A stretch of 6,840 nt of DNA from JAFGKM01 sp964408175. GTDB lineage: Bacteria; Ratteibacteria; UBA8468; B48-G9; JAFGKM01. Location: the NCBI GenBank assembly GCA_964408175.1, contig CAYOYL010000280.1:1-6840 (forward strand). The letters run 5' to 3'. Shown piece by piece: positions 1-5,202 of this stretch (the first letter of the stretch is position 1; each line of letters begins with the position of its first letter). The notes beneath the pieces were generated by a model that saw nothing but the letters and a program-made list of their open reading frames with translations, did no database searches and was not told where the DNA came from. Both the position numbers and the translations under genes were made by a program.

Positions 1-641
1 GCCGCCCTGAAGGGCATATTCTGAAGGGATTCCCACTCCACATGCCCGTCAACAAAGAGTATATCCGCTCCACCGCTGTGCCTGAAACCGGGCGCCGGAA
101 GTCCCCAGAGAGATACCTTGTCTGCTATCCTTATCTGAGACTGAGAGACCGGGTCTATGTCCATCAGAAGATACGTATCAGCCGGCTTGGTAATCTTGCC
201 GGTCCTTATTCCATAGTGGGTTGTAGTACCGTTAAATCCTATCCCTGACGGAATATTAGCGTTATAGCCATAGTGCCCGTATGCGGCCATGGACCCGGTA
301 CACTTCACCCTGCAGGAGGGACACAAGAATAGTTTTTCGCCCCAACTCGCATAGCCCTTTACATATCCTCCCTCAACAAGGATTATCGGCCACTGTCTGA
401 AATTGCCACTGCCGTAGTAGTAACCACTAGGAAGAAGGTATTCGTTGTAGTCGTTTGAATACATTGCAGAGATTATCCCAAACTGCTTCAGGTTGCTCAT
501 ACATACCGCCTGTCTTGCCTTCTCCCTTGCCCTTGACAGTGCCGGCAGAAGCATCGCTGCAAGTATTGCTATGATGGCCACCACAACCAGAAGTTCTATG
601 AGGGTGAAACCTCTCCTTCTGCTACATTTCATCCTTTCCAT
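1..641 (-). CDS. Prepilin-type pseudopilin with H-X9-DG motif (C-terminus cut by window edge)
   Basis: 213 codons are visible with no stop before the left edge, so the C-terminus is missing. The N-terminus is a class III (type IV pilin-like) signal: basic MERMKCSRRRG, then FTLIELLVVVAIIAIL. Cleavage is expected after Gly11, Glu16 is the conserved Glu5 of the mature protein, and residues 12-36 form the hydrophobic assembly helix. The helix is followed by ALSRAREKARQ...CMSNLKQFG, the usual stretch of this family in PVC-type bacteria. A CPSC pair (Cys107, Cys110) and Cys114 could bind metal or form disulfides. RHSGGADILFVDGHVEW (from residue 187) is an exact H-X9-DG motif (H188, D198, G199). The ATG at 641 is chosen over the in-frame ATG at 632 because AAAGGAGG lies 5 nt upstream of it. 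The protein is probably processed by a prepilin peptidase and held at the inner membrane or in a pseudopilus. Its ligand or role is unknown. It follows lacI on the same strand, separated by a palindromic repeat. Confidence 0.9.
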   Translation of the reverse strand, partial: MERMKCSRRRGFTLIELLVVVAIIAILAAMLLPALSRAREKARQAVCMSNLKQFGIISAMYSNDYNEYLLPSGYYYGSGNFRQWPIILVEGGYVKGYASWGEKLFLCPSCRVKCTGSMAAYGHYGYNANIPSGIGFNGTTTHYGIRTGKITKPADTYLLMDIDPVSQSQIRIADKVSLWGLPAPGFRHSGGADILFVDGHVEWESLQNMPFRA

Positions 642-646
642 CTTCT

Positions 647-654
647 CCTCCTTT
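647..654 (-). promoter_or_regulatory. Strong Shine-Dalgarno of the pseudopilin gene
   Basis: The minus strand reads AAAGGAGG, 5 nt before the ATG at 641. It is badly placed for the second in-frame ATG at 632, so it decides the start. Confidence 0.8.
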
Positions 655-676
655 CCCCCCGAACCGACGTTGTTTT

Positions 677-744
677 TTGTCATTGCGAGGTGTTTTCTAT
701 CGTGGCAATCTATGAGATTGCTTCGCGTCCGCTCGCAATGACAA
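677..744. repeat. Interspersed palindromic repeat (GTCATTGCGAG type)
   Basis: Perfect 13-bp inverted arms TTGTCATTGCGAG (677-689) and CTCGCAATGACAA (732-744) enclose a second stem, GCAATCT (705-711) and AGATTGC (715-721), with a 3-nt loop. An outer pair, ACCGA (663-667) and TCGGT (745-749), can extend the stem across a bulge. From memory, the GTCATTGCGAG / GCAATCT pattern matches a family of short palindromic repeats scattered through intergenic regions of several environmental bacterial lineages. It fills most of the 114-bp gap between lacI and the pseudopilin gene. Read on the minus strand it is followed by A residues, not a T-run, so it is not a classical terminator, although the hairpin could still reduce read-through or protect mRNA ends. 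It has no coding capacity and would need a transposase in trans if it is mobile. Confidence 0.8.
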
Positions 745-755
745 TCGGTGAGGGA

Positions 756-1763
756 TTATAATTTTTCCTCCTTAATTGTACTTTCCCGTACAACCAGAGA
801 GACCTGTATCTTTGTATGAAGTTCAATACCTTCCTTTTCGTCAAGAACGTCCATCAGTTTTGCAAATGATAGTCTTGATGCCAGAAAAAGGTTTGTATCA
901 ATGCTTGTCAGTTGCGGGTAGGTATGCAGGCAGACCTCTGTATTGTCACATCCGACAATAGCAATCTCATCCGGGACCTTTACCCCTGTCCGTATGCACT
1001 CTTTGATAAGAGATACTCCTACCAGGTCATTATATGCAAATACACCGTCCGGTCTGTTTCTTGATGTCAGGAGTTTACGGGCAAAAAACTCTCCTTTTGC
1101 CAAATCCATAAATCCTGCTGAGGTCTCTGTTATCGGTTCAGGAAGGCCTTTTTTTCTCACATATTCAACGAATCCCTTCATCCTCAAAGTCTCCGGAGTA
1201 CCCCCGAAAATGCACAGCCTCCTGCAGCCAATGCTTACAAGATGTTCTGCGGCTAACTCGCCGGCTCTTTTTTCGTCAAGATATACCGAGGGGACGTTTT
1301 CTACGGGGGGGCTTATGGTGACAATCTTGAGGTTGTATGGTTCTGATGAGTACTTCCTGTATCTGCAGTCGCTGTTTACGGTGAATGCGGTCGCAATAAT
1401 TCCGTCAACCCTTCCGTCCCGCATCAGGTTGAAGCACTCCTCTTCTTTTTCTTCGTTGTCTCCTAATATGTAAGGCAGAATCTCAAATCCAAAGGCTGAT
1501 GCCTCTTCTGAGAGTGCTTCAAGAAGCCTTGAAAAATAAGGGGTCAGTTGATGGACGATGATGCCGATATTGTTGGTTTTGCCTGAGGCGAATGCCAGTG
1601 CGGTCTTTCTTGGAACATAGCCATACTGGTCCACAAGTTGTAAGATTTTTTCTTTTGTTTTTTTACTGACGAATATACGTGAGTTTTCCCTGTTATTTAC
1701 AACTGCGGAAACGACACTGTGCGTTACGCCTGCCTCTTTTGCAATGTCACGCATCGTTACCAT
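756..1763 (-). CDS. LacI/GalR-family transcriptional regulator
   Basis: A 335-residue protein, the usual length for LacI-family repressors. Residues 2-24 form the LacI helix-turn-helix (TMRDIAKEAGVTHSVVSAVV). The hinge-helix region with GYVPRKTALAFASGKT (48-63) follows, and the periplasmic-binding-protein-like core begins at IGIIV (66). Core landmarks are DEKRAGELAAEHL, RPDGVFAYND (237-246) and PDEIAIVGCDN (264-274) followed by PQLTSID. The frame stays open to a start at 1790, but AGGAGG 4 nt before the ATG at 1763 fixes the start there. The family forms dimers that bind operators and release them, or less often bind them, in response to a sugar or similar small ligand. The ligand cannot be read from the sequence. 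The gene has its own promoter with a palindrome over the -10 box. It lies downstream of a dehydrogenase/URO-D gene pair and upstream of the pseudopilin gene, all on one strand, so both are plausible targets. Confidence 0.93.
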   Translation of the reverse strand: MVTMRDIAKEAGVTHSVVSAVVNNRENSRIFVSKKTKEKILQLVDQYGYVPRKTALAFASGKTNNIGIIVHQLTPYFSRLLEALSEEASAFGFEILPYILGDNEEKEEECFNLMRDGRVDGIIATAFTVNSDCRYRKYSSEPYNLKIVTISPPVENVPSVYLDEKRAGELAAEHLVSIGCRRLCIFGGTPETLRMKGFVEYVRKKGLPEPITETSAGFMDLAKGEFFARKLLTSRNRPDGVFAYNDLVGVSLIKECIRTGVKVPDEIAIVGCDNTEVCLHTYPQLTSIDTNLFLASRLSFAKLMDVLDEKEGIELHTKIQVSLVVRESTIKEEKL

Positions 1764-1767
1764 TCTG

Positions 1768-1773
1768 CCTCCT
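1768..1773 (-). promoter_or_regulatory. Shine-Dalgarno of the LacI-family gene
   Basis: The minus strand reads AGGAGG, 4 nt before the ATG at 1763. It favours this start over the ATG at 1754 and over the longer open frame to 1790. Confidence 0.75.
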
Positions 1774-1790
1774 GGAATTTCCCGTGGCAT

Positions 1791-1804
1791 ATAACCGGTG
1801 TTAT
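1791..1804. promoter_or_regulatory. Possible operator in the lacI leader
   Basis: Inverted repeat ATAAC-CGGT-GTTAT, containing ACCGGT with a central CpG, between the predicted transcription start and the Shine-Dalgarno of the LacI-family gene. LacI-family operators are short palindromes often centred on CG, so this may be a second binding site. The symmetry is imperfect and it could be chance. Confidence 0.3.
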
Positions 1805-1813
1805 CTATTGTAT

Positions 1814-1828
1814 AAGTGTATCACACTT
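1814..1828. promoter_or_regulatory. Candidate autoregulatory operator over the lacI -10 box
   Basis: Palindrome with perfect 6-bp arms and a 3-nt centre (AAGTGT-ATC-ACACTT on the plus strand). It covers the whole predicted -10 hexamer (1815-1820) and the end of the spacer. A protein bound here would block RNA polymerase. LacI-family genes often repress themselves, so the adjacent regulator is the natural candidate. The odd-length centre is less typical of LacI-family operators, which usually have an even centre with CG. Confidence 0.45.
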
Positions 1829-1843
1829 CTCTTTGTTTGTCAA
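1815..1843 (-). promoter_or_regulatory. Sigma70-type promoter of the LacI-family gene
   Basis: On the minus strand TTGACA (1843-1838, perfect -35) is followed by a 17-nt spacer and TACACT (1820-1815, -10). The predicted start near 1808 gives a leader of about 45 nt before the ATG at 1763. The regulator can therefore be transcribed independently of the upstream gene pair. Confidence 0.7.
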
Positions 1844-1959
1844 ATTTTAAATGACAAGGGTTGGTCACACCTGCTTTTTCAGAAGTCTCTTTCGTCATTT
1901 CAGGGGCATAGAAGGACAGGGTTGATTGACGCAGGGGAAGTCTGCAGCCACCTGAAGTT

Positions 1960-2979
1960 TTACCTTTTTTTATCCGCTCTGAGGCGTTTTAAAAAAGGGT
2001 CGCGGAGGCGGTATTCCCGATGACAGAACTCTCCTGTCTCTGGTGCAATATTGGCTCCTTCATAGTACATACGGTCAAGTTTAACCTCAATAAAACCGCC
2101 GTCTTCTGCACAACAGGCATCAAGGAGTCTTTGAATCTCAGAAGATAGCGCCTGCTTATCTCCTTCCGCCAGTGTGGTCTGGATATCTCCACACATCTCA
2201 AAAGATACCTTTCCTTTAAAATCAGATAGTCTCTCTATCGGAAAAACATTCGGTTGCATCAGGTTTAAAACATCCACGCCGGCTTCAATCAGAAGTGGGA
2301 TAATGTTGTATATCATCCCGCATGAGTGCATCCACACATCCATTCCGGCCTTGTGTATACTTCTGAAAATATCCTTATAGACGGGCTTGAATATCTCTCT
2401 GAACAGAACAGGGGAAATCAACTCAGCATCTTGTGCTCCCCAGTCATCCGTTCCGCGGTAGCCGTGAATCCTTCCGGGGAAGTTATCGCTGATATACTGA
2501 ATTGTATCCATATGATACTGAACTATGTGTTTGATAAAGTCCTTCATCATATCAGGACTGGTTATAATGTCAATGAGGGTGTTTTCAAACCCATGAAGGA
2601 AGTACGCCCGCTCAAAAATATAAGGTCCGTTACAGCAGACAACATACCTGCCTTCCTCCTCTGCTCTTTTCAGAATCTCTTCCCATCCTGAATACCGCTT
2701 AGGGTCAAGTGCATCAGGAATTATCACTGACCTAAAGTCTTTAAGGTCATCAATAACAATATTCTTAACCTGCCCCATATCTTTAAGTTCAGGGTTAATC
2801 TCCCACTGCGAACCCCATTCGTCAGTACCCCCTCCACCAAGCCACCACCTCATCCCGAAGTCAGGAAAGATAGCCACTGTATCTCCTGAGAAATCAGTCT
2901 CTGCCATACTGCCGGTGAACGGTAAACGTTCAGGCGTTCTAAAATGTATCGCCCTTTCCACCAATTCTCTTGATGACAT
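1960..2979 (-). CDS. URO-D-family protein (MtaA/CmuA-like superfamily, not HemE)
   Basis: A 339-residue protein. The start MSSRELVERAIHFRTPERLPF matches the N-terminus of the uroporphyrinogen decarboxylase-like family. DDWGAQDAELISPVLFREIF (178-197) and AGMDVWMHSCGMIYNIIPLL (211-230) are also family landmarks. The RQAGRY active-site motif of true HemE is absent, so haem synthesis is unlikely. H218-x-C220, with Cys263 or a later Cys as a possible third ligand, resembles the zinc site of MtaA/CmuA-type cobalamin:coenzyme M or folate methyltransferases. The fold would be a cytoplasmic TIM barrel. Relatives in PVC-type bacteria are often found beside sugar-catabolic genes, mostly without known substrate. 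It lies 33 nt downstream of a dehydrogenase gene and has the Shine-Dalgarno-like AAAGGGGG about 8 nt before its ATG, so the two genes are probably co-transcribed. No corrinoid protein gene is in the window, so methyl transfer is only an inference. Confidence 0.85.
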   Translation of the reverse strand: MSSRELVERAIHFRTPERLPFTGSMAETDFSGDTVAIFPDFGMRWWLGGGGTDEWGSQWEINPELKDMGQVKNIVIDDLKDFRSVIIPDALDPKRYSGWEEILKRAEEEGRYVVCCNGPYIFERAYFLHGFENTLIDIITSPDMMKDFIKHIVQYHMDTIQYISDNFPGRIHGYRGTDDWGAQDAELISPVLFREIFKPVYKDIFRSIHKAGMDVWMHSCGMIYNIIPLLIEAGVDVLNLMQPNVFPIERLSDFKGKVSFEMCGDIQTTLAEGDKQALSSEIQRLLDACCAEDGGFIEVKLDRMYYEGANIAPETGEFCHREYRLRDPFLKRLRADKKR

Positions 2980-3012
2980 ATTGACAGCCCCCTTTAAAGC
3001 CTCTATTATAAA

Positions 3013-4044
3013 TCAATTTTTTGCCCAGTCATATACCAGAGAAAAATTGTTTGACCTGTCATCCCTGAGTTTTTTGTATGCTGACGGTGCCTGTCTGAAA
3101 GGCACCACGTTCTGCACAAAATCTTTTGACCTTATCTTACCTGTACGTATCGCCTCAACAACCTCCTGTCGGTCTTCCACATCCCTGTCCATTGGAGACA
3201 GGATAACCATCCCTTCCCCTGAATAAAAACTGAAAGGATTGATTGATACATCCTTAACGTAGTTTGCCTGAACTACCAGCCTGGGAAGGTTGTTCAGTCT
3301 GCCCTTTACCTTTGCAGATACGCTCTTTATCAGTTGATACGCCGTCAGTATTCCCTCAGAAGTACCTGATGACTCAACGACAATATCTGCTCCGCCGTCC
3401 AGTAAGGGATTTATCTTCTCTCTGGCACTGCCTCCAGCGATATTCACCGCTGCCGAGGCTCCCCACAGGTGTGACCTGTCCAGTCTACCCTGCTCAATAT
3501 CCGCAACTATAACGCGGCATCCCTTTATAAACAGCCATGATGCAGAAAACGCTCCTATAAGTCCCTGTCCCAGAACAACGGCGGTTTCACCGGGAAGCGG
3601 ATTTGCCGATTTAACCCCGCGCAGACTGATAGCCGATATCTCTGAAATAACATAGTCAGAAGGCTCTGCACCCCGCGGCAGGAGAACAGGCCTGTCTATA
3701 CCGAAGGGTCTATACAGGTGATGACTTGCCTGCCCGCCCCACATTGAGTTGACTCCCGAAACCGGAAGAGGATTGCGTCCGCTGATAATATCCCCAACCT
3801 CGTAGCCATGCACATCGCTACCAACCTCTATTACCTCGCCTATTACTGAATAACCGGGGATTAAGGGGTATCTTTTAGAAGCGCCGTATTCCCCTGACAA
3901 TACACGCAACTCTGTCCCTGAAGAGACCATTGTATAGAGCGTCTTGACAACCATCTCTTCTGCCCCGCAGGGTTTGATACTGAAACCTTCAATGGATATA
4001 TCCCCAGGCTTTTTAAAGACAATCGCTTTTATATCATTTTCCAT
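3013..4044 (-). CDS. Medium-chain dehydrogenase/reductase (COG1063-like), probably NAD-dependent
   Basis: A 343-residue protein from the ATG at 4044. It begins MENDIKAIVFKKPGD, as many MDR enzymes do. The GroES-like domain (about 1-135) has SSGTELRVLSGEY (41-53) and YPLIPGYSVIGEVIEVGSDV (59-78). The Rossmann domain carries VVLGQGLIGAF with GxGxxG at 159-164, and Asp182 at the end of the second strand (VIVADIE) favours NAD over NADP. The usual catalytic zinc residues are not there: CG[ST]D is replaced by SSGTE and GHE by GYS, and the four-Cys structural zinc lobe is missing. It may work without zinc or with other ligands (H108, H109, E134 nearby). The frame is open upstream to a GTG at 4161, but that extension has no family similarity. 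A G8 tract with the role of a Shine-Dalgarno sits one base before the ATG. It is first in a likely operon with the URO-D-family gene. Substrate unknown; a sugar or polyol alcohol is the likeliest class. Confidence 0.87.
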   Translation of the reverse strand: MENDIKAIVFKKPGDISIEGFSIKPCGAEEMVVKTLYTMVSSGTELRVLSGEYGASKRYPLIPGYSVIGEVIEVGSDVHGYEVGDIISGRNPLPVSGVNSMWGGQASHHLYRPFGIDRPVLLPRGAEPSDYVISEISAISLRGVKSANPLPGETAVVLGQGLIGAFSASWLFIKGCRVIVADIEQGRLDRSHLWGASAAVNIAGGSAREKINPLLDGGADIVVESSGTSEGILTAYQLIKSVSAKVKGRLNNLPRLVVQANYVKDVSINPFSFYSGEGMVILSPMDRDVEDRQEVVEAIRTGKIRSKDFVQNVVPFRQAPSAYKKLRDDRSNNFSLVYDWAKN

Positions 4045-4070
4045 ACCCCCCCCTTTTTTCAGTGAACCTA

Positions 4071-4098
4071 TTTTTACACCTAAAACCTTTATTGTCAA
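4071..4098 (-). promoter_or_regulatory. Probable promoter of the dehydrogenase/URO-D operon
   Basis: The minus strand reads TTGACA (4098-4093), a 16-nt spacer, then TAAAAA (4076-4071). The -35 is perfect and the -10 matches at four of six positions. The start would fall near 4064, about 20 nt before the ATG at 4044. The -35 context TTTGACAA is the same as at the lacI promoter. Confidence 0.5.
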
Positions 4099-4194
4099 AC
4101 TTTTCGTGCAGTCAAAAAGAGGATTTGAAGAGTCGGAAGGAGATGCGTTACCGGATTGCACAATTCACACAAAAATTTGCTCTTGCCTGAAGGA

Positions 4195-4203
4195 TGGTAT
4201 AAA
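4195..4203 (+). promoter_or_regulatory. Extended -10 promoter element directly upstream of the membrane-protein gene
   Basis: TG-G-TATAAA fits the extended -10 pattern TGnTATAAT. The first base of the ATG (4212) lies 9 nt after its last base, so transcription would start at or within a few bases of the start codon. No good -35 is present (TTGCTC at 4177-4182, 15-nt spacer), which extended -10 promoters can tolerate. Confidence 0.45.
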
Positions 4204-4211
4204 ATGGGGAT

Positions 4212-5201
4212 ATGGACAACGGAATTAAAGATGTTTATGACTCCATACACTACTTCAAAGATGTTAACCCTCACTCATACCAGTTGCTTGGCTACCTCGG
4301 ATATAACAAAGAGTCTGAGTCCAATACCCCATACGGCAGTTGGACCATATACACAAAAAAGGAGTTCTCTTTCCCCTATTTCAACACTGAATTTTCCTCT
4401 CCGGTAAATAAATTTGCTGCAGTATACAAAGGTACAGGCAAAAATATGTTTGTATTCGGGGCATTTGAAAAAAGTGCCGAGGAGATAAAACAAAACCTGC
4501 TGCTCCTCACAAACACAATGCTTGCCCCTGTGAAAAAATTCCTCGGCATCCCCTTAACACTTACCGAAGAAAATGCACAGGACTATGGATACATAAGAGG
4601 TGTAATCCTTGGCATTATCATCATTATGGCAGACTTTGTCTATTCGTGGACGTTTAAACTGCAGGAGGGGATACTTACAGGTTTTATTGAATACATAAAA
4701 CGTGTATATGACGGTAACCCAGGACTTGGTAATGCCATAGGATTCGCATGGACAGGGATGTATTTCGGTCTGCCGCTGATTCTTATGCCCATAATGTACG
4801 GAAACTTGTGCGTCTGGAGAGCGGCCAGAAGCAGACAGAAAAGGCTGCAACAGATAGAGAAGATGCTTGCCGGTTATGAATTCGGGCTCAACGCTGAAAA
4901 TGCACTGGAAGAAGAACTCACAACCATCATCGAGGAAAAGAAAAAGAGAATTATATACGACGAAGTAAAAAAGATGAGCAAGAAACTCAGCAGGCAGGAC
5001 TTTGAAACACTCTACATCCAGGTTCAGGAAGGGTTCTTATCCCCGGACACGCTGTTAAACTTCATCAACAACCTGAGAGAGATGGCAGGTGAAAATCCGA
5101 CCTTTGAAAAATTCGTTGAGATTGTCGCCAGATATCACAAGTCAGATATTGTAACCGAACTCGGCATAAAGCCCGCAGTGGAAAAGGGTAAGGAACCCTG
5201 A
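4212..5201 (+). CDS. Unrecognised protein with two transmembrane segments and a long charged cytoplasmic tail
   Basis: A 329-residue protein that I do not recognise. Residues 1-125 are soluble and rich in Tyr, Phe and Ser (for example YGSWTIYTKKEFSFPYF, 41-57), with no export signal. Two membrane segments follow, about 127-146 (YIRGVILGIIIIMADFVYSW) and 177-201 (GFAWTGMYFGLPLILMPIMYG and beyond), joined by a short loop with EYIKRVYDGNP. The basic stretch RAARSRQKR (203-211) after the second segment predicts, by the positive-inside rule, that both ends lie in the cytoplasm. Residues 209-262 are highly charged and helix-prone (EEELTTIIEEKKKRI), perhaps a coiled coil. An in-frame TAA at 4200-4202 makes 4212 the first possible ATG. 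The Shine-Dalgarno is poor (GGGGA too close, AAGGA too far), which agrees with a leaderless mRNA. The gene diverges from the dehydrogenase operon and converges on the Maf-RumA gene, with 1 nt between stops. Function unknown. Confidence 0.85.
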   Translation: MDNGIKDVYDSIHYFKDVNPHSYQLLGYLGYNKESESNTPYGSWTIYTKKEFSFPYFNTEFSSPVNKFAAVYKGTGKNMFVFGAFEKSAEEIKQNLLLLTNTMLAPVKKFLGIPLTLTEENAQDYGYIRGVILGIIIIMADFVYSWTFKLQEGILTGFIEYIKRVYDGNPGLGNAIGFAWTGMYFGLPLILMPIMYGNLCVWRAARSRQKRLQQIEKMLAGYEFGLNAENALEEELTTIIEEKKKRIIYDEVKKMSKKLSRQDFETLYIQVQEGFLSPDTLLNFINNLREMAGENPTFEKFVEIVARYHKSDIVTELGIKPAVEKGKEP

Positions 5202-5202
5202 C

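Noticed and set aside
493..741. Plus-strand open frame of 82 codons over the pseudopilin start and the repeat
   Set aside because: It is antisense to the clear prepilin signal region and runs through the palindromic repeat; it has no family motif and no Shine-Dalgarno.
677..744. Palindrome as a rho-independent terminator of lacI
   Set aside because: On the minus strand the hairpin is followed by A residues and not by a T-run. The arms match a known type of interspersed repeat better.
755..760. TATAAT on the minus strand as a -10 box for the pseudopilin gene
   Set aside because: It is a perfect hexamer, but it overlaps the lacI stop codon and has no acceptable -35 at 16-18 nt, so it may be chance in an AT-rich gene end.
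764..776. AAGGAGG near the 3' end of lacI as a Shine-Dalgarno for a small downstream gene
   Set aside because: No ATG, GTG or TTG follows at a usable distance; the purines encode the Lys-Glu-Glu end of the regulator.
943..1473. Plus-strand open frame of 176 codons inside lacI
   Set aside because: It is fully antisense to a well-conserved LacI ligand-binding core and has no recognisable motif.
1850..1959. Hidden small gene, RNA or terminator between the URO-D gene and the lacI promoter
   Set aside because: Both strands were read; no start with Shine-Dalgarno, no convincing hairpin with T-run and no recognised RNA motif was found.
1960..2979. True uroporphyrinogen decarboxylase (HemE)
   Set aside because: The RQAGRY motif and other HemE active-site features are absent and there are no haem biosynthesis neighbours.
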